Source: Latrodectus hesperus (taxonomy: Eukaryota > Arthropoda > Arachnida > Araneae > Theridiidae). Taken from it: a DNA stretch of 64,000 bases. The translations under genes were made by a program, and so were the position numbers. A model generated the notes under the pieces. The model made no database searches. It was given only the letters and a program-made list of their open reading frames with translations, and was not told where the DNA came from. The stretch is from the NCBI GenBank assembly GCA_037975125.1, contig JAJQOW010000194.1:1-64000 (forward strand), read 5' to 3'. The first letter of the stretch is position 1. Each line of letters begins with the position of its first letter. Shown in pieces: positions 1 to 8,230 of the stretch.

Positions 1-3
1 ACT

Positions 4-11
4 GTCTAGGA
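4..11. repeat. Left 8-bp target-site duplication of the hAT
   Basis: GTCTAGGA immediately before the CAGGGC terminus. The identical partner is 7156-7163 after the right terminus. Confidence 0.88.
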
Positions 12-33
12 CAGGGCTTCTTAAACTATGGGT

Positions 34-55
34 CGCGACCCCATTTGGGGTCGCG
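34..55. repeat. Subterminal hairpin of the hAT
   Basis: Perfect 10-bp arms CGCGACCCCA / TGGGGTCGCG with a TT loop. Subterminal palindromes of this G+C-rich type are usual transposase-binding or structural elements in hATs; the role here is inferred. Confidence 0.7.
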
Positions 56-195
56 TAGCAAAATTCTGGGGTCTCGAGAGATAAAAATACAAATTAACAG
101 AAAATGTTTTTTAACTTTTAAAATTATTGTTATAAAGATAAAATAACAATTATCGTAGATAAATATATCATAAAATCTTCTAGTTCGGAAAGATT

Positions 196-224
196 GTTTG
201 TACCTGCATTTCTATTAAAAGTAT
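196..224. repeat. Left arm of a palindrome split by the gypsy insertion
   Basis: This 29-nt block is the reverse complement, with one mismatch, of 6425-6453 on the other side of the gypsy element. Only TATA (6421-6424) separated the arms before insertion. The left copy of the gypsy target duplication (GTAT, 221-224) is the last 4 nt of this arm. Confidence 0.85.
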
Positions 225-830
225 TGTACCGAGCTCCACGGGTTCGTGTTGATTGAGAGTTGAATAAAGCAACCACTTAATGAACACAAGACTTTTATTC
301 GTAAAAACTTCACTAGATAAACGAAATTCCCGCTGTAACAATCACAATTATACAGCTACAATTCGTCAGATACAATAAGAAATAGCTTCCAATCACAGGT
401 CTCAAATACCTCAGACAGAGAACAACTAGCAGTCACAACTAATCGTCTTCACTCACTGACTGTCTTCACAAAACTCTCTGACTCTTCCATGTCGGGCGGC
501 GGTATTTATACCTGACTTGGCGGAGAAATCTACCAATTTCGCCAAGGTTCTGGAAGCTTCTAGGCTATCTCGAAAAATATTGGTCCTAGAGCTTAGGTGA
601 TGGATGTTTCCAGAAGTATCGATTTCTCGCCAAGTCGCCAAAAATCTCGCCAACCGTCGCCAAGTCGCCAAGAATCTCGCCAACTGTCGCCAAGTCGCCA
701 AATCATTAGGAAATCCGCTTTTAAACTACAACACGTCTAAATACCGCAATTTTTGCCCAAAATGTGAGAATTTCTGATCTGTCTGAGATATTTTAAGACA
801 AATATAATCATTATTTATAAATTTGTAACA
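225..830 (-). repeat. 3' LTR of the gypsy element
   Basis: 606 bp, identical by eye to 5811-6416. On the minus strand it begins TGTTAC and ends GGTACA. The AATAAA at 294-299 is the likely polyadenylation signal. Confidence 0.95.
294..299 (-). promoter_or_regulatory. Polyadenylation signal in the gypsy 3' LTR
   Basis: AATAAA on the minus strand, about 210 nt downstream of the LTR TATA box position, as expected for transcript-end formation within the 3' LTR. Confidence 0.6.
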
Positions 831-842
831 TTGCCCCCTCTC
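831..842 (-). promoter_or_regulatory. Polypurine tract of the gypsy element
   Basis: The minus strand reads GAGAGGGGGCAA directly abutting the 3' LTR. This is the expected place and composition for the plus-strand DNA primer. Confidence 0.8.
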
Positions 843-1017
843 AAGGACTGCACGTCCCGGGCAGTACAATCCCCTGATAGGAGGCCAAATTTAATATAAG
901 AGAATTTACATTTCAAGAGGATACATTACATACACAAGCAACTAAAATACAAAAAAAAATAGAAAAGATAAAAAAATTATCTATACTATTTACAAAGAGA
1001 CCATGGTCTACTAATTT

Positions 1018-4000
1018 TTACTCTACATTACGATAAGGAGCTAATCTATCATAATGTACTACCTTTGGTTTTGAAGAAGATGATTTTCTTATACGAACCA
1101 CGACGTCGTTCAGTCTTTTTAGGACTGTGTAGGGACCTTCCCAGTTGGCTTGCAACTTTGGAGAAAGTCCTTTACGTCGAATCGGGTTCCACAACCAAAC
1201 TTTGTCACCTTCTTGAAATTCACGTCCTGTCGCTCTTGTGTCATACCTTGTCTTCATTCTTTCGGTCGTCAGGTTGATTCGGTCTCGAGCGAAGTTATGG
1301 ACATCTTCAAGACGTGCCTGAAGGTCTCGAAGGTATTCCTCTGGCGATGAAGATGTATCCGGTGGACGACCAAACTGAAGATCACAAGGGAGACGAAGTT
1401 CGCGACCAAAGAGCATCTGTGAAGGAGTATATCCGGTAGTCTCATGGACAGCACTGCGATATGCAAGCAGAAACAGCGGTAGCTTCAAATCCCAATCTTG
1501 CTGATTTCTGGAAACCATAAGTGAGAGATTATTCAAGATGGTTCTGTTAAATCTCTCTACCATGCCGTCCGATTGTGGGTGTAGTGGTGTAGTCTGCGTC
1601 TTGTCTATTCCGAGAATTTGACACATTCCTTTAAACACAACAGAGGTGAAATTTGTCCCTTGATCAGAATGGATTTGTAAGGGTGTGCCAAATCTGGAAA
1701 CCCATTGTTGCACTAGAACCTCGGCTACTGTAGTCGCCTCTTGATCGGGGATTGCAAACGCTTCAGGCCACTTACTAAAGTAGTCCATGACAACTAGTAT
1801 GTATTTGTTGCCATTTGAGGATCGTGGTAAAGGACCCAAAATGTCCAATGCTATCCGCTCAAAAGGTGCTCCTACGTTGTACCGCTGCAACCTTCCTCGG
1901 CTACGTTTCTTCGGTCCTTTACGTGCCGCACAGTCATCACAAGATTGGCACCATTTCTCTACATCTTGTCTCGTTTTGCTCCAATAGAAGCGTTCTCGAA
2001 CTTTCTGTAGAGTTTTCATTACTCCGAAGTGGCCTCCAGTTGAGCTATTGTGCAATTCTTTCAAAACATCTGAAATTCTTGATTTTGGAAGAACAAGCTG
2101 CCATTTGAAATTACGTCCATCATCGGACTCCCATTTCCTGTATAAGACACCATTTCTTATATGGAGTGAGTCCCAAAGAGCCCAATATTGCTTAGTAGCA
2201 GGACTGTAGGTGGAGATTTCCTGCCAACTTGGTCTCATACTAGAAGATTCTTTCAATTCAAGAATTGGATTTATATCTGGGTCTTCTTTTTGGGCTTCCC
2301 TAAGTCCTTTATCACTCCATGGGTCTGGTTTCGGTGGAGGTGAAACAGTAACTTGGCGTACCGAAGGATTTACTAACTGATAGTTCTTCTCTACTCTAGA
2401 ACAATATCGGCAGCTTTCATTACACGGCTTCCTTGATAGTGCATCAGCATTTCCATGAAGAGTTCCTTTGCGATGACGTATTTCAAAGTCAAACTCCTGG
2501 AGTCGTTGAATCCATCTGGCTACCTGTCCTTCCGGATTTTTAAAATTTAAAAGCCAGGTTAAGGATGCGTGATCTGTCCGGAGCAAGAACTTTCTTCCAT
2601 AGAGATAATGGTGGAAATGTTCTATGGCTTTAACAATTGCCAGCAATTCCTTCCTGGTTGTACAGTAATTCCGCTCTGGTTTCGATAGACATTTACTCCA
2701 ATAAGCAATGACATATTCTTTATCATCAATTTCTTGCGACAAAACAGCTCCGATATTTTCGTTGCTGGCATCCGTATCTAAAATGAATAATTTTCCGGGC
2801 TGGGGATATGCAAGAATGGGTGAAGATGTCAACGCCTCCTTCAGTTGTTTAAAAGCTTTCTCACATTCATCTGTCCATAGAAATCTCTGTTTATTTTCTG
2901 TCAACTTGTGGAGGGGTCTGGCAATACTTGAAAAACCCTTAACAAATTTCCTGTAATACGTGCATAGTCCAAGAAAACTTCTTAATTGGTGGACATCTTT
3001 TGGACGACTCCATTCCTTAACTGCAGAGATCTTTTCAGGATCTGTTCTTACACCTTCAGCAGAGATAATGTGTCCCAGATAGCTTACTTCACGTCGGAAT
3101 AAATTACATTTGCAAGGATTCAGCTTCAGGTTGGCCATTTTTAATTTTTCCAGCACCTTTCGGATGTTTCTTAAATGGTCTTCGAATGTGCACCCTACAA
3201 TAATGATATCGTCCAAATATACCAAACACGCTTCGTAGGAAAGTCCTCGTAATACTGTCTCCATCAGGCGCTCAAACGTTGCAGGTGCATTGCAAAGCCC
3301 AAACGGCATAACCTTGAACTGCCAAAGTCCTTGTCCTGTGGTGAATGCAGTCTTTTCTCGATCCTCAGGATGTATCTCTACTTGCCAATAACCACTCTTG
3401 AGATCCAAAGTCGAAAACCATTGTTTTCCGGATAAAGCATCAAGTGTATCGTCAATCCTAGGAAGAGGGTAACTATCTTTTTTAGTGATGTTGTTTAACC
3501 GACGATAGTCAACGCAGAATCGGGTAGAACCATCTTTCTTCCGAACTAAAACAATAGGCGAAGCCCAAGGACTCTCTGATGGCTCAATAATGTCATTCTG
3601 CTGCATTTCCATCAGAAGATTATCCACCTCTTCCTGCTTAGCGAATGGCAATCTTCTCGGATGTTGTTTAATGGGTGGATGATTTCCTGTATTGATTCGG
3701 TGCTGCGTCAATTTGGTTCGCCCAACATCATCTGATTTCTTAGAAAAGAGATCTCCGAATTCTAATAATAGATTTCTTGCAGCATTCCTTTGTTTATCAT
3801 CTAACTCTGCATTCTGAAGGAGTTCATTAATTAGAGTGTCAGGAGGCTCAGATAGTGTGGTTTGACAATTTCGGTTAATACAGGTCACTGGAGTGCAAGT
3901 CGCCAGCACTTCTCCTTCTTTTATTAGTTTTACCTTATTGCTTAGATTAGCAACTCTTACCGGGATTACATTTCGTGAAAGGTCGACGAGGGAAGAAGCC

Positions 4001-4557
4001 ACTAGTACTCCTTTAACGCTATTGTCGGAATCTGGATATTCAGTCAATCCATAATGAAAATTATTATCTTCTGAAAGAGCTCCGGAAACTATTGTCTCAG
4101 TTCTTGGTGGTAATGTTATTTCACTCTTTGCAGTTATATGATGGACTGTTTTAATATCTGAATATTTCGTCTTAAAAATCGCTATGTCTTCAGAACATGA
4201 ATGTAGTTCATTATTTTTAAAATCTAACTTGAAATTGTTTTCTTTGAGGAAATCCAATCCGAGAATAAATTCGTCATTTATATCAGCGACATATGCCATA
4301 TGATGGTACACGGCATTACCAAATGCAATGTTTAGATTGACTTTTCCATGCACTTTAATCTTATCACCTGTCACAGTTTGGAGGGTAATGCAGGGCGGCG
4401 TCCAGATGAGTTTCTCACCAAGTTTGCGAGCCAAATCTGTCCTAATGATAGTTACGTTGGCTCCAGTATCGATTATCATTCTGCAGGGAACTTCGTTGAC
4501 ATGTCCCATAACGAAAAGTCCGTTGTCGCCGCTACTTACGGAAGAAATATGAAACAA
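1018..4557 (-). CDS. pol: Gypsy Pol: protease, reverse transcriptase, RNase H, integrase
   Basis: A 1179-residue uninterrupted frame counted from the first possible start codon at 4557; the frame is also open upstream to the gag slip site. Retropepsin motif DTGA is at residues 30-33. RT has its first Asp near D385 and YLDD at 447-450. RNase H acidic residues are near D594/D596, E637, D662 and D705. Integrase has a zinc-binding H836/H843/C873/C876 and D905, D965, E1001 (D35E spacing), with a C-terminal GPY motif near 1141. There is no chromodomain. All catalytic residues that I can place are present. Translation is probably by -1 frameshift from gag (site 4617-4623), giving a Gag-Pol polyprotein that works in cytoplasmic virus-like particles and in integration. 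Confidence 0.95.
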   Translation of the reverse strand: MFHISSVSSGDNGLFVMGHVNEVPCRMIIDTGANVTIIRTDLARKLGEKLIWTPPCITLQTVTGDKIKVHGKVNLNIAFGNAVYHHMAYVADINDEFILGLDFLKENNFKLDFKNNELHSCSEDIAIFKTKYSDIKTVHHITAKSEITLPPRTETIVSGALSEDNNFHYGLTEYPDSDNSVKGVLVASSLVDLSRNVIPVRVANLSNKVKLIKEGEVLATCTPVTCINRNCQTTLSEPPDTLINELLQNAELDDKQRNAARNLLLEFGDLFSKKSDDVGRTKLTQHRINTGNHPPIKQHPRRLPFAKQEEVDNLLMEMQQNDIIEPSESPWASPIVLVRKKDGSTRFCVDYRRLNNITKKDSYPLPRIDDTLDALSGKQWFSTLDLKSGYWQVEIHPEDREKTAFTTGQGLWQFKVMPFGLCNAPATFERLMETVLRGLSYEACLVYLDDIIIVGCTFEDHLRNIRKVLEKLKMANLKLNPCKCNLFRREVSYLGHIISAEGVRTDPEKISAVKEWSRPKDVHQLRSFLGLCTYYRKFVKGFSSIARPLHKLTENKQRFLWTDECEKAFKQLKEALTSSPILAYPQPGKLFILDTDASNENIGAVLSQEIDDKEYVIAYWSKCLSKPERNYCTTRKELLAIVKAIEHFHHYLYGRKFLLRTDHASLTWLLNFKNPEGQVARWIQRLQEFDFEIRHRKGTLHGNADALSRKPCNESCRYCSRVEKNYQLVNPSVRQVTVSPPPKPDPWSDKGLREAQKEDPDINPILELKESSSMRPSWQEISTYSPATKQYWALWDSLHIRNGVLYRKWESDDGRNFKWQLVLPKSRISDVLKELHNSSTGGHFGVMKTLQKVRERFYWSKTRQDVEKWCQSCDDCAARKGPKKRSRGRLQRYNVGAPFERIALDILGPLPRSSNGNKYILVVMDYFSKWPEAFAIPDQEATTVAEVLVQQWVSRFGTPLQIHSDQGTNFTSVVFKGMCQILGIDKTQTTPLHPQSDGMVERFNRTILNNLSLMVSRNQQDWDLKLPLFLLAYRSAVHETTGYTPSQMLFGRELRLPCDLQFGRPPDTSSSPEEYLRDLQARLEDVHNFARDRINLTTERMKTRYDTRATGREFQEGDKVWLWNPIRRKGLSPKLQANWEGPYTVLKRLNDVVVRIRKSSSSKPKVVHYDRLAPYRNVE

Positions 4558-4613
4558 TTTGAAATGGGGCTTCTGACTCTCTGGACATCTCCGCCCCGCG
4601 AGATGGCCACATA

Positions 4614-5780
4614 TTAGTTTCCCTGCTGTGGTGGAAGATCATTTCCACCATCTTTTCGTTTCGGGCAGTCTCTATGGACGTGTCCGACTGCACCGCAAGT
4701 CCAACACTGAATCTTCATGTTTCTGCCACTTTTACTCAATTCTAAGCTATGGACTTTTCGCCGCAGATCTTCAATTTGCTTTCTTAGATTACAGTCCGTA
4801 TCAGTAGCAGAGACGGCTCTGATTGAGTGCCGGTCTTTACGCGCGGCCTGCTGGGCAGCCTCTATCTTATGTGCGTATACTAGGGCAGATCCAATATCTT
4901 TGACATCGGCGAGTCTAAGTGTTTTCTGTATCTCCGGATCTCGCACACTATCGATGAAGTGATGGAGAGCCAGATCTTGACGTGTCTCAGCTGGGCAGTC
5001 CGAAAATGCTAGATGGGAAAGTCGCTGAATATCGGCAGCCAATTCTTGCAGACTTTCACCCGCTTTTTGATAGCGGGACTTTAACTGTAGTCTGCTATAT
5101 TCTTTAGTGCACTTATCTCCAAACCGCAGCTCAAGCGCACTCGATAGGGCTTGGAAATCGTGCCTCTGCTCCTCCGGAAGCGTCTCGAGGATGTCAGCCG
5201 CGTCTCCTCTTAAAGAAGCCGCCAGGTGAAAAGCTTGGGCTCGGGGATTCCATCCATTAGCTTCCGCTACCATCATAAACTGGGTCTTGTATACTTGCCA
5301 GGATGATTTCCCATCAAATGTTGAGAGTTTAATATTGACTAGGGAAGGCACAAATGTCACGTTGGGTTCCTCATGTTTGTTTGATATTTGCTTCTCCAAG
5401 CTTTCAATCTTCTTATTCATATTGTCTAATGCTTCTTCAACGTTTTCTTCTATCTCCTGAACTTTAGTTTCAACTGAAGTTACCTTATCTTCCATTGCAA
5501 TCATCTTCTCCTGAATGATGTTGGAGAATTCTTCTTTAACACTTACAATGTCCTTCTTAAGTTCCTTTTTAAGCTCCTCCTGTCCAGATTTTATCTCTTT
5601 CATCACCTCGGTTTTAATCTCTTCTTGTCCAGCTTTCATCTCTTCTTGTCTAGCTTTCATCTCTTCTTGTCCAGCTTTCATCTCTTCTTGTCCAGCTTTC
5701 ATCTCAGCCATCTGCTCCGCTAATTTTTCTAGAAGACTTTTCATTAAATCCATATCCATTTTTCTTGTGACACGCTGCAT
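4614..5780 (-). CDS. gag: Gypsy Gag: coiled-coil capsid precursor with a CCHC knuckle
   Basis: A 388-residue frame starting at the first ATG after the 5' LTR and primer-binding site; the frame is open farther upstream into the LTR, but that part would not be in a normal genomic RNA start. Residues about 27-56 consist of near-identical heptads (EEMKAGQ type), encoded by 21-bp DNA repeats at about 5625-5705, and predict a coiled coil. The middle holds the retrotransposon gag (capsid-like) domain. Near the C-terminus lies one CX2CX4HX4C zinc knuckle (CWTCGAVGHVHRDC), expected to bind genomic RNA. The stop codon at 4614-4616 directly follows a -1 slip heptamer. Confidence 0.9.
   Translation of the reverse strand: MQRVTRKMDMDLMKSLLEKLAEQMAEMKAGQEEMKAGQEEMKARQEEMKAGQEEIKTEVMKEIKSGQEELKKELKKDIVSVKEEFSNIIQEKMIAMEDKVTSVETKVQEIEENVEEALDNMNKKIESLEKQISNKHEEPNVTFVPSLVNIKLSTFDGKSSWQVYKTQFMMVAEANGWNPRAQAFHLAASLRGDAADILETLPEEQRHDFQALSSALELRFGDKCTKEYSRLQLKSRYQKAGESLQELAADIQRLSHLAFSDCPAETRQDLALHHFIDSVRDPEIQKTLRLADVKDIGSALVYAHKIEAAQQAARKDRHSIRAVSATDTDCNLRKQIEDLRRKVHSLELSKSGRNMKIQCWTCGAVGHVHRDCPKRKDGGNDLPPQQGN
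4617..4623 (-). promoter_or_regulatory. Programmed -1 ribosomal frameshift heptamer (G GGA AAC)
   Basis: In the gag frame the last sense codons are GGA AAC, preceded by G, then TAA. The heptamer GGGAAAC fits the X XXY YYZ rule. Slipping back one base gives GGG AAA CTA and enters the pol frame, which is open from here into the protease. The pol frame is -1 relative to gag. Confidence 0.8.
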
Positions 5781-5790
5781 CAACTCTTCA

Positions 5791-5808
5791 ATCCCGATTC
5801 TGACACCA
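5791..5808 (-). promoter_or_regulatory. tRNA primer-binding site of the gypsy element
   Basis: Two bases after the 5' LTR the minus strand reads TGGTGTCAGAATCGGGAT. It starts with the obligatory TGG, and its complement looks like the T-arm and acceptor 3' end of a tRNA finishing in CCA. The tRNA species is not assigned. Confidence 0.75.
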
Positions 5809-6088
5809 GTTGTACCGAGCTCCACGGGTTCGTGTTGATTGAGAGTTGAATAAAGCAACCACTTAATGAACACAAGACTTTTATTCGTAAAAACTTCACT
5901 AGATAAACGAAATTCCCGCTGTAACAATCACAATTATACAGCTACAATTCGTCAGATACAATAAGAAATAGCTTCCAATCACAGGTCTCAAATACCTCAG
6001 ACAGAGAACAACTAGCAGTCACAACTAATCGTCTTCACTCACTGACTGTCTTCACAAAACTCTCTGACTCTTCCATGTCGGGCGGCGG

Positions 6089-6096
6089 TATTTATA
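6089..6096 (-). promoter_or_regulatory. TATA box in the 5' LTR
   Basis: TATAAATA on the minus strand in a G+C-richer setting (GGTATAAATACC). It is the only clear TATA element in the LTR, so it is the likely gypsy promoter. The 3' LTR copy is at 503-510. Confidence 0.6.
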
Positions 6097-6212
6097 CCTG
6101 ACTTGGCGGAGAAATCTACCAATTTCGCCAAGGTTCTGGAAGCTTCTAGGCTATCTCGAAAAATATTGGTCCTAGAGCTTAGGTGATGGATGTTTCCAGA
6201 AGTATCGATTTC

Positions 6213-6287
6213 TCGCCAAGTCGCCAAAAATCTCGCCAACCGTCGCCAAGTCGCCAAGAATCTCGCCAACTGTCGCCAAGTCGCCAA
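6213..6287 (-). repeat. 30-bp tandem repeats in the LTR U3
   Basis: About 2.5 copies of a 30-bp unit built on TCGCCAAGTCGCCAA lie about 115-190 bp upstream of the TATA box. The same block is in the other LTR (627-701). The position is like that of retroviral enhancer repeats. The 82-codon frames spanning it are translations of the repeat, not a gene. Confidence 0.6.
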
Positions 6288-6416
6288 ATCATTAGGAAAT
6301 CCGCTTTTAAACTACAACACGTCTAAATACCGCAATTTTTGCCCAAAATGTGAGAATTTCTGATCTGTCTGAGATATTTTAAGACAAATATAATCATTAT
6401 TTATAAATTTGTAACA

Positions 6417-6420
6417 GTAT
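6417..6420. repeat. Right 4-bp target-site duplication of the gypsy element
   Basis: GTAT, matching 221-224. Confidence 0.85.
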
Positions 6421-6424
6421 TATA

Positions 6425-6453
6425 ATACTCTTAATAGAAATGCAGGTACAAAC
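6425..6453. repeat. Right arm of the split palindrome
   Basis: Reverse complement of 196-224 with one mismatch; see that entry. Confidence 0.85.
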
Positions 6454-6814
6454 CGAAATGATTCTGAGGAATATTATCAACAAAATTTCTAGGTATTATT
6501 GCTGAAGAAACATATAAGCATTTCGTTTTATTCTCATTTAGCCATTGTTTGATTGTGAACGAAGTGCATGTTATTCCGAATTTGTCAGTTTAAAAAAATT
6601 TTTCCATTTATACTCGTACATTGTTAGATCTACCACCAGCCAGTTTATTGAATTTATTTTTTTTATCAGTGAAAGTAGTAGTGTTAAGAAAATACAAATT
6701 GCTAAGGCATTTAACGATTTGTTTTAGGATTTTAAGTTTATTATTGTGTTTTTAATAAATAGTTTTAAATATTTCACAAGTTCTTATAATTATTAAATTA
6801 TAAAAACTTGTATT

Positions 6815-6883
6815 AATATATTCAAGTAGTTGCGTGGTAAATATTAAATTTTAATACTTACCACGCAATTATTTGAATATATT
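6815..6883. repeat. Long imperfect palindrome inside the hAT
   Basis: Arms around 6815-6845 and 6851-6883 pair through GCGTGGTAA/TTACCACGC and flanking AATATATTCAA/TTGAATATATT, with a few mismatches. It could fold into a hairpin of about 30 bp and is a second fold-back in the same hAT. Confidence 0.75.
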
Positions 6884-7379
6884 CGAGAGAATTAAGACGA
6901 TCAGAATCCACTTCTATTTTTGAAACTATAATAAATACAATTTTATAATTTTTTGTGCAATTTTTAATTTTAGATTTTTGTATGTTTCAAAACGAATTCT
7001 AAACTTATATATTTTTATATGTATATGTATATTGTTACCTAATAAATAAATCATCAAAAAATATTAATTTATTTTTCTTTTATATTTGTATGGGGTCGTC
7101 AAGAAACTCGCAATCATAAATGGGGTAGTGAATTATCAAAGTTTAAGAAGCCCTGGTCTAGGAAATATAACATTTACAATTTGGGTAAATTCCGAGGAGA
7201 GCCCAAGCCCTTGGTGACAAACTGTAAAAAATAGCGAAGCCATAATGAAATCCCAGAAATAGTTTGGTTTACCATAGCTAGTGTATCGAAGTAGGGTTAT
7301 CACAGATGCTGCTCTTTTCTTCAGCGTTCATCATTCTGTAAGTTCACGTTTATGAAAACAATTCCAAACCACACAGATA

Positions 7380-8228
7380 GTTGTCCGAAGGCCCGTAGCC
7401 TGTCACCCAAGGGTTACAAACCCCACGAAAGATCGATATCTTGCGATTTTAGCCAAGCGGAATCGCAGAGCGACCTCCACACGTGTGTCATCTATGGTTA
7501 CAGTGTCCATTGGTAAGGTGATATCTGCAGCTATTGTACGCAGAAGATTACATAAGAGTGGACTGTACACCCGGGTTCCTCGAGTTTGTGTTTGTCTATC
7601 CGTCCAATCAAGAAGGGCACAATTAAAGTGGTGCCGGGAACATGTCAACTGGACTCTGTCTGACTGGGGCAATGTCCTGTTTAATGATGAGTCAAGATTT
7701 GCTCTGGAGCCAGATGACAAGCATATGAGGATATGGCGGGAACAAGGAACACGTAATCAGTCCCAAAACATCACCGAACATCACGCATTCCGAAGCGGAA
7801 GCATTATGGTGTAAGCAGGGATTTTATTAGGATACTACACATATTTAAACGAGGTTCTGTGACGGCTGTCCGATATCGAGATGAAGTCCAAGAAACATTG
7901 TGAGATTGTACGCTGCAGTAGTTGGTCCTACTTTTGTTTTAATGGACGATAAGTCGCGTCCCCATAGAGCTGACATTGTCGATGACTACCTGGAAAGTGA
8001 AGGGATTGCACGTATGACGTAGCCAGCACATTCTACCGACCTTAATCCCATTGAAAATCTTTGGGATGCTCTCGGCCGTGCTGTACCTTTACGTTTCCCA
8101 CCTCCAGCCACTCTTATTGAGCTTGAAACTGCTCTACAAGAAGAATGGCTATTGCTTAATTCTGTGGTGGTTGATCACCTAATAAAAAGCATGGTCACAA
8201 ACTGTAATCTTTGTATACAGATGAGGGG
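7380..8228 (+). pseudogene. Tc1-like transposase remnant
   Basis: One frame from about 7380 to 7814 encodes the second helix-turn-helix region and the first catalytic Asp motif (NVLFNDESRFAL). After a stop and frameshifts near 7815-7930 the reading resumes with a second-Asp-like motif (LMDDKSRPHRA). After a further stop near 8020 comes the third-acid motif (STDLNPIENLW), then the C-terminus to about 8228. The N-terminal DNA-binding part is missing or unrecognisable. It is an old inactive copy; I could not find its terminal repeats. Confidence 0.82.
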
Positions 8229-8230
8229 GT

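Larger units (their letters stand above)
225..6416 (-). mobile_element. Complete Ty3/gypsy LTR retrotransposon
   Basis: The 6.19-kb element has two 606-bp LTRs (225-830, 5811-6416) starting TG and ending CA, with a 4-bp target duplication GTAT (221-224, 6417-6420). Reading on the minus strand the order is 5' LTR, tRNA primer-binding site, gag, pol (protease, RT, RNase H, integrase), polypurine tract, 3' LTR. RT-RNaseH before integrase defines Ty3/gypsy (Metaviridae). No env-like frame lies between pol and the 3' LTR. The LTRs show no difference by eye and both frames are open, so the insertion looks recent and could be active. Confidence 0.95.
5811..6416 (-). repeat. 5' LTR of the gypsy element
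   Basis: 606-bp LTR carrying a TATA box (6089-6096) and an upstream 30-bp tandem repeat (from 6213) in the inferred U3. It is followed on the minus strand by the primer-binding site. Confidence 0.95.
12..7155. mobile_element. Non-autonomous hAT-type DNA transposon, interrupted by a gypsy element
   Basis: The ends are perfect 16-bp terminal inverted repeats (12-27 and 7140-7155, CAGGGCTTCTTAAACT and its complement). They are flanked by a perfect 8-bp target-site duplication GTCTAGGA at 4-11 and 7156-7163. An 8-bp duplication and CAG-starting ends are the hAT signature, and the GGGTCGCGACCCC block just inside the left end is typical of Charlie/ZBED-type hATs. Removing the nested LTR retrotransposon leaves roughly 0.95 kb of A+T-rich DNA without a transposase frame, so this is a deletion derivative moved in trans. 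The orientation cannot be assigned. Confidence 0.88.

Noticed and set aside
453..701. 82-codon minus-strand frame, duplicated at 6039-6287
   Set aside because: It is the translation of the LTR U3 tandem repeats and occurs once per LTR; no protein features.
831..1017. Possible env gene of the gypsy element
   Set aside because: Only about 190 bp lie between the pol stop and the 3' LTR; no open frame of useful length.
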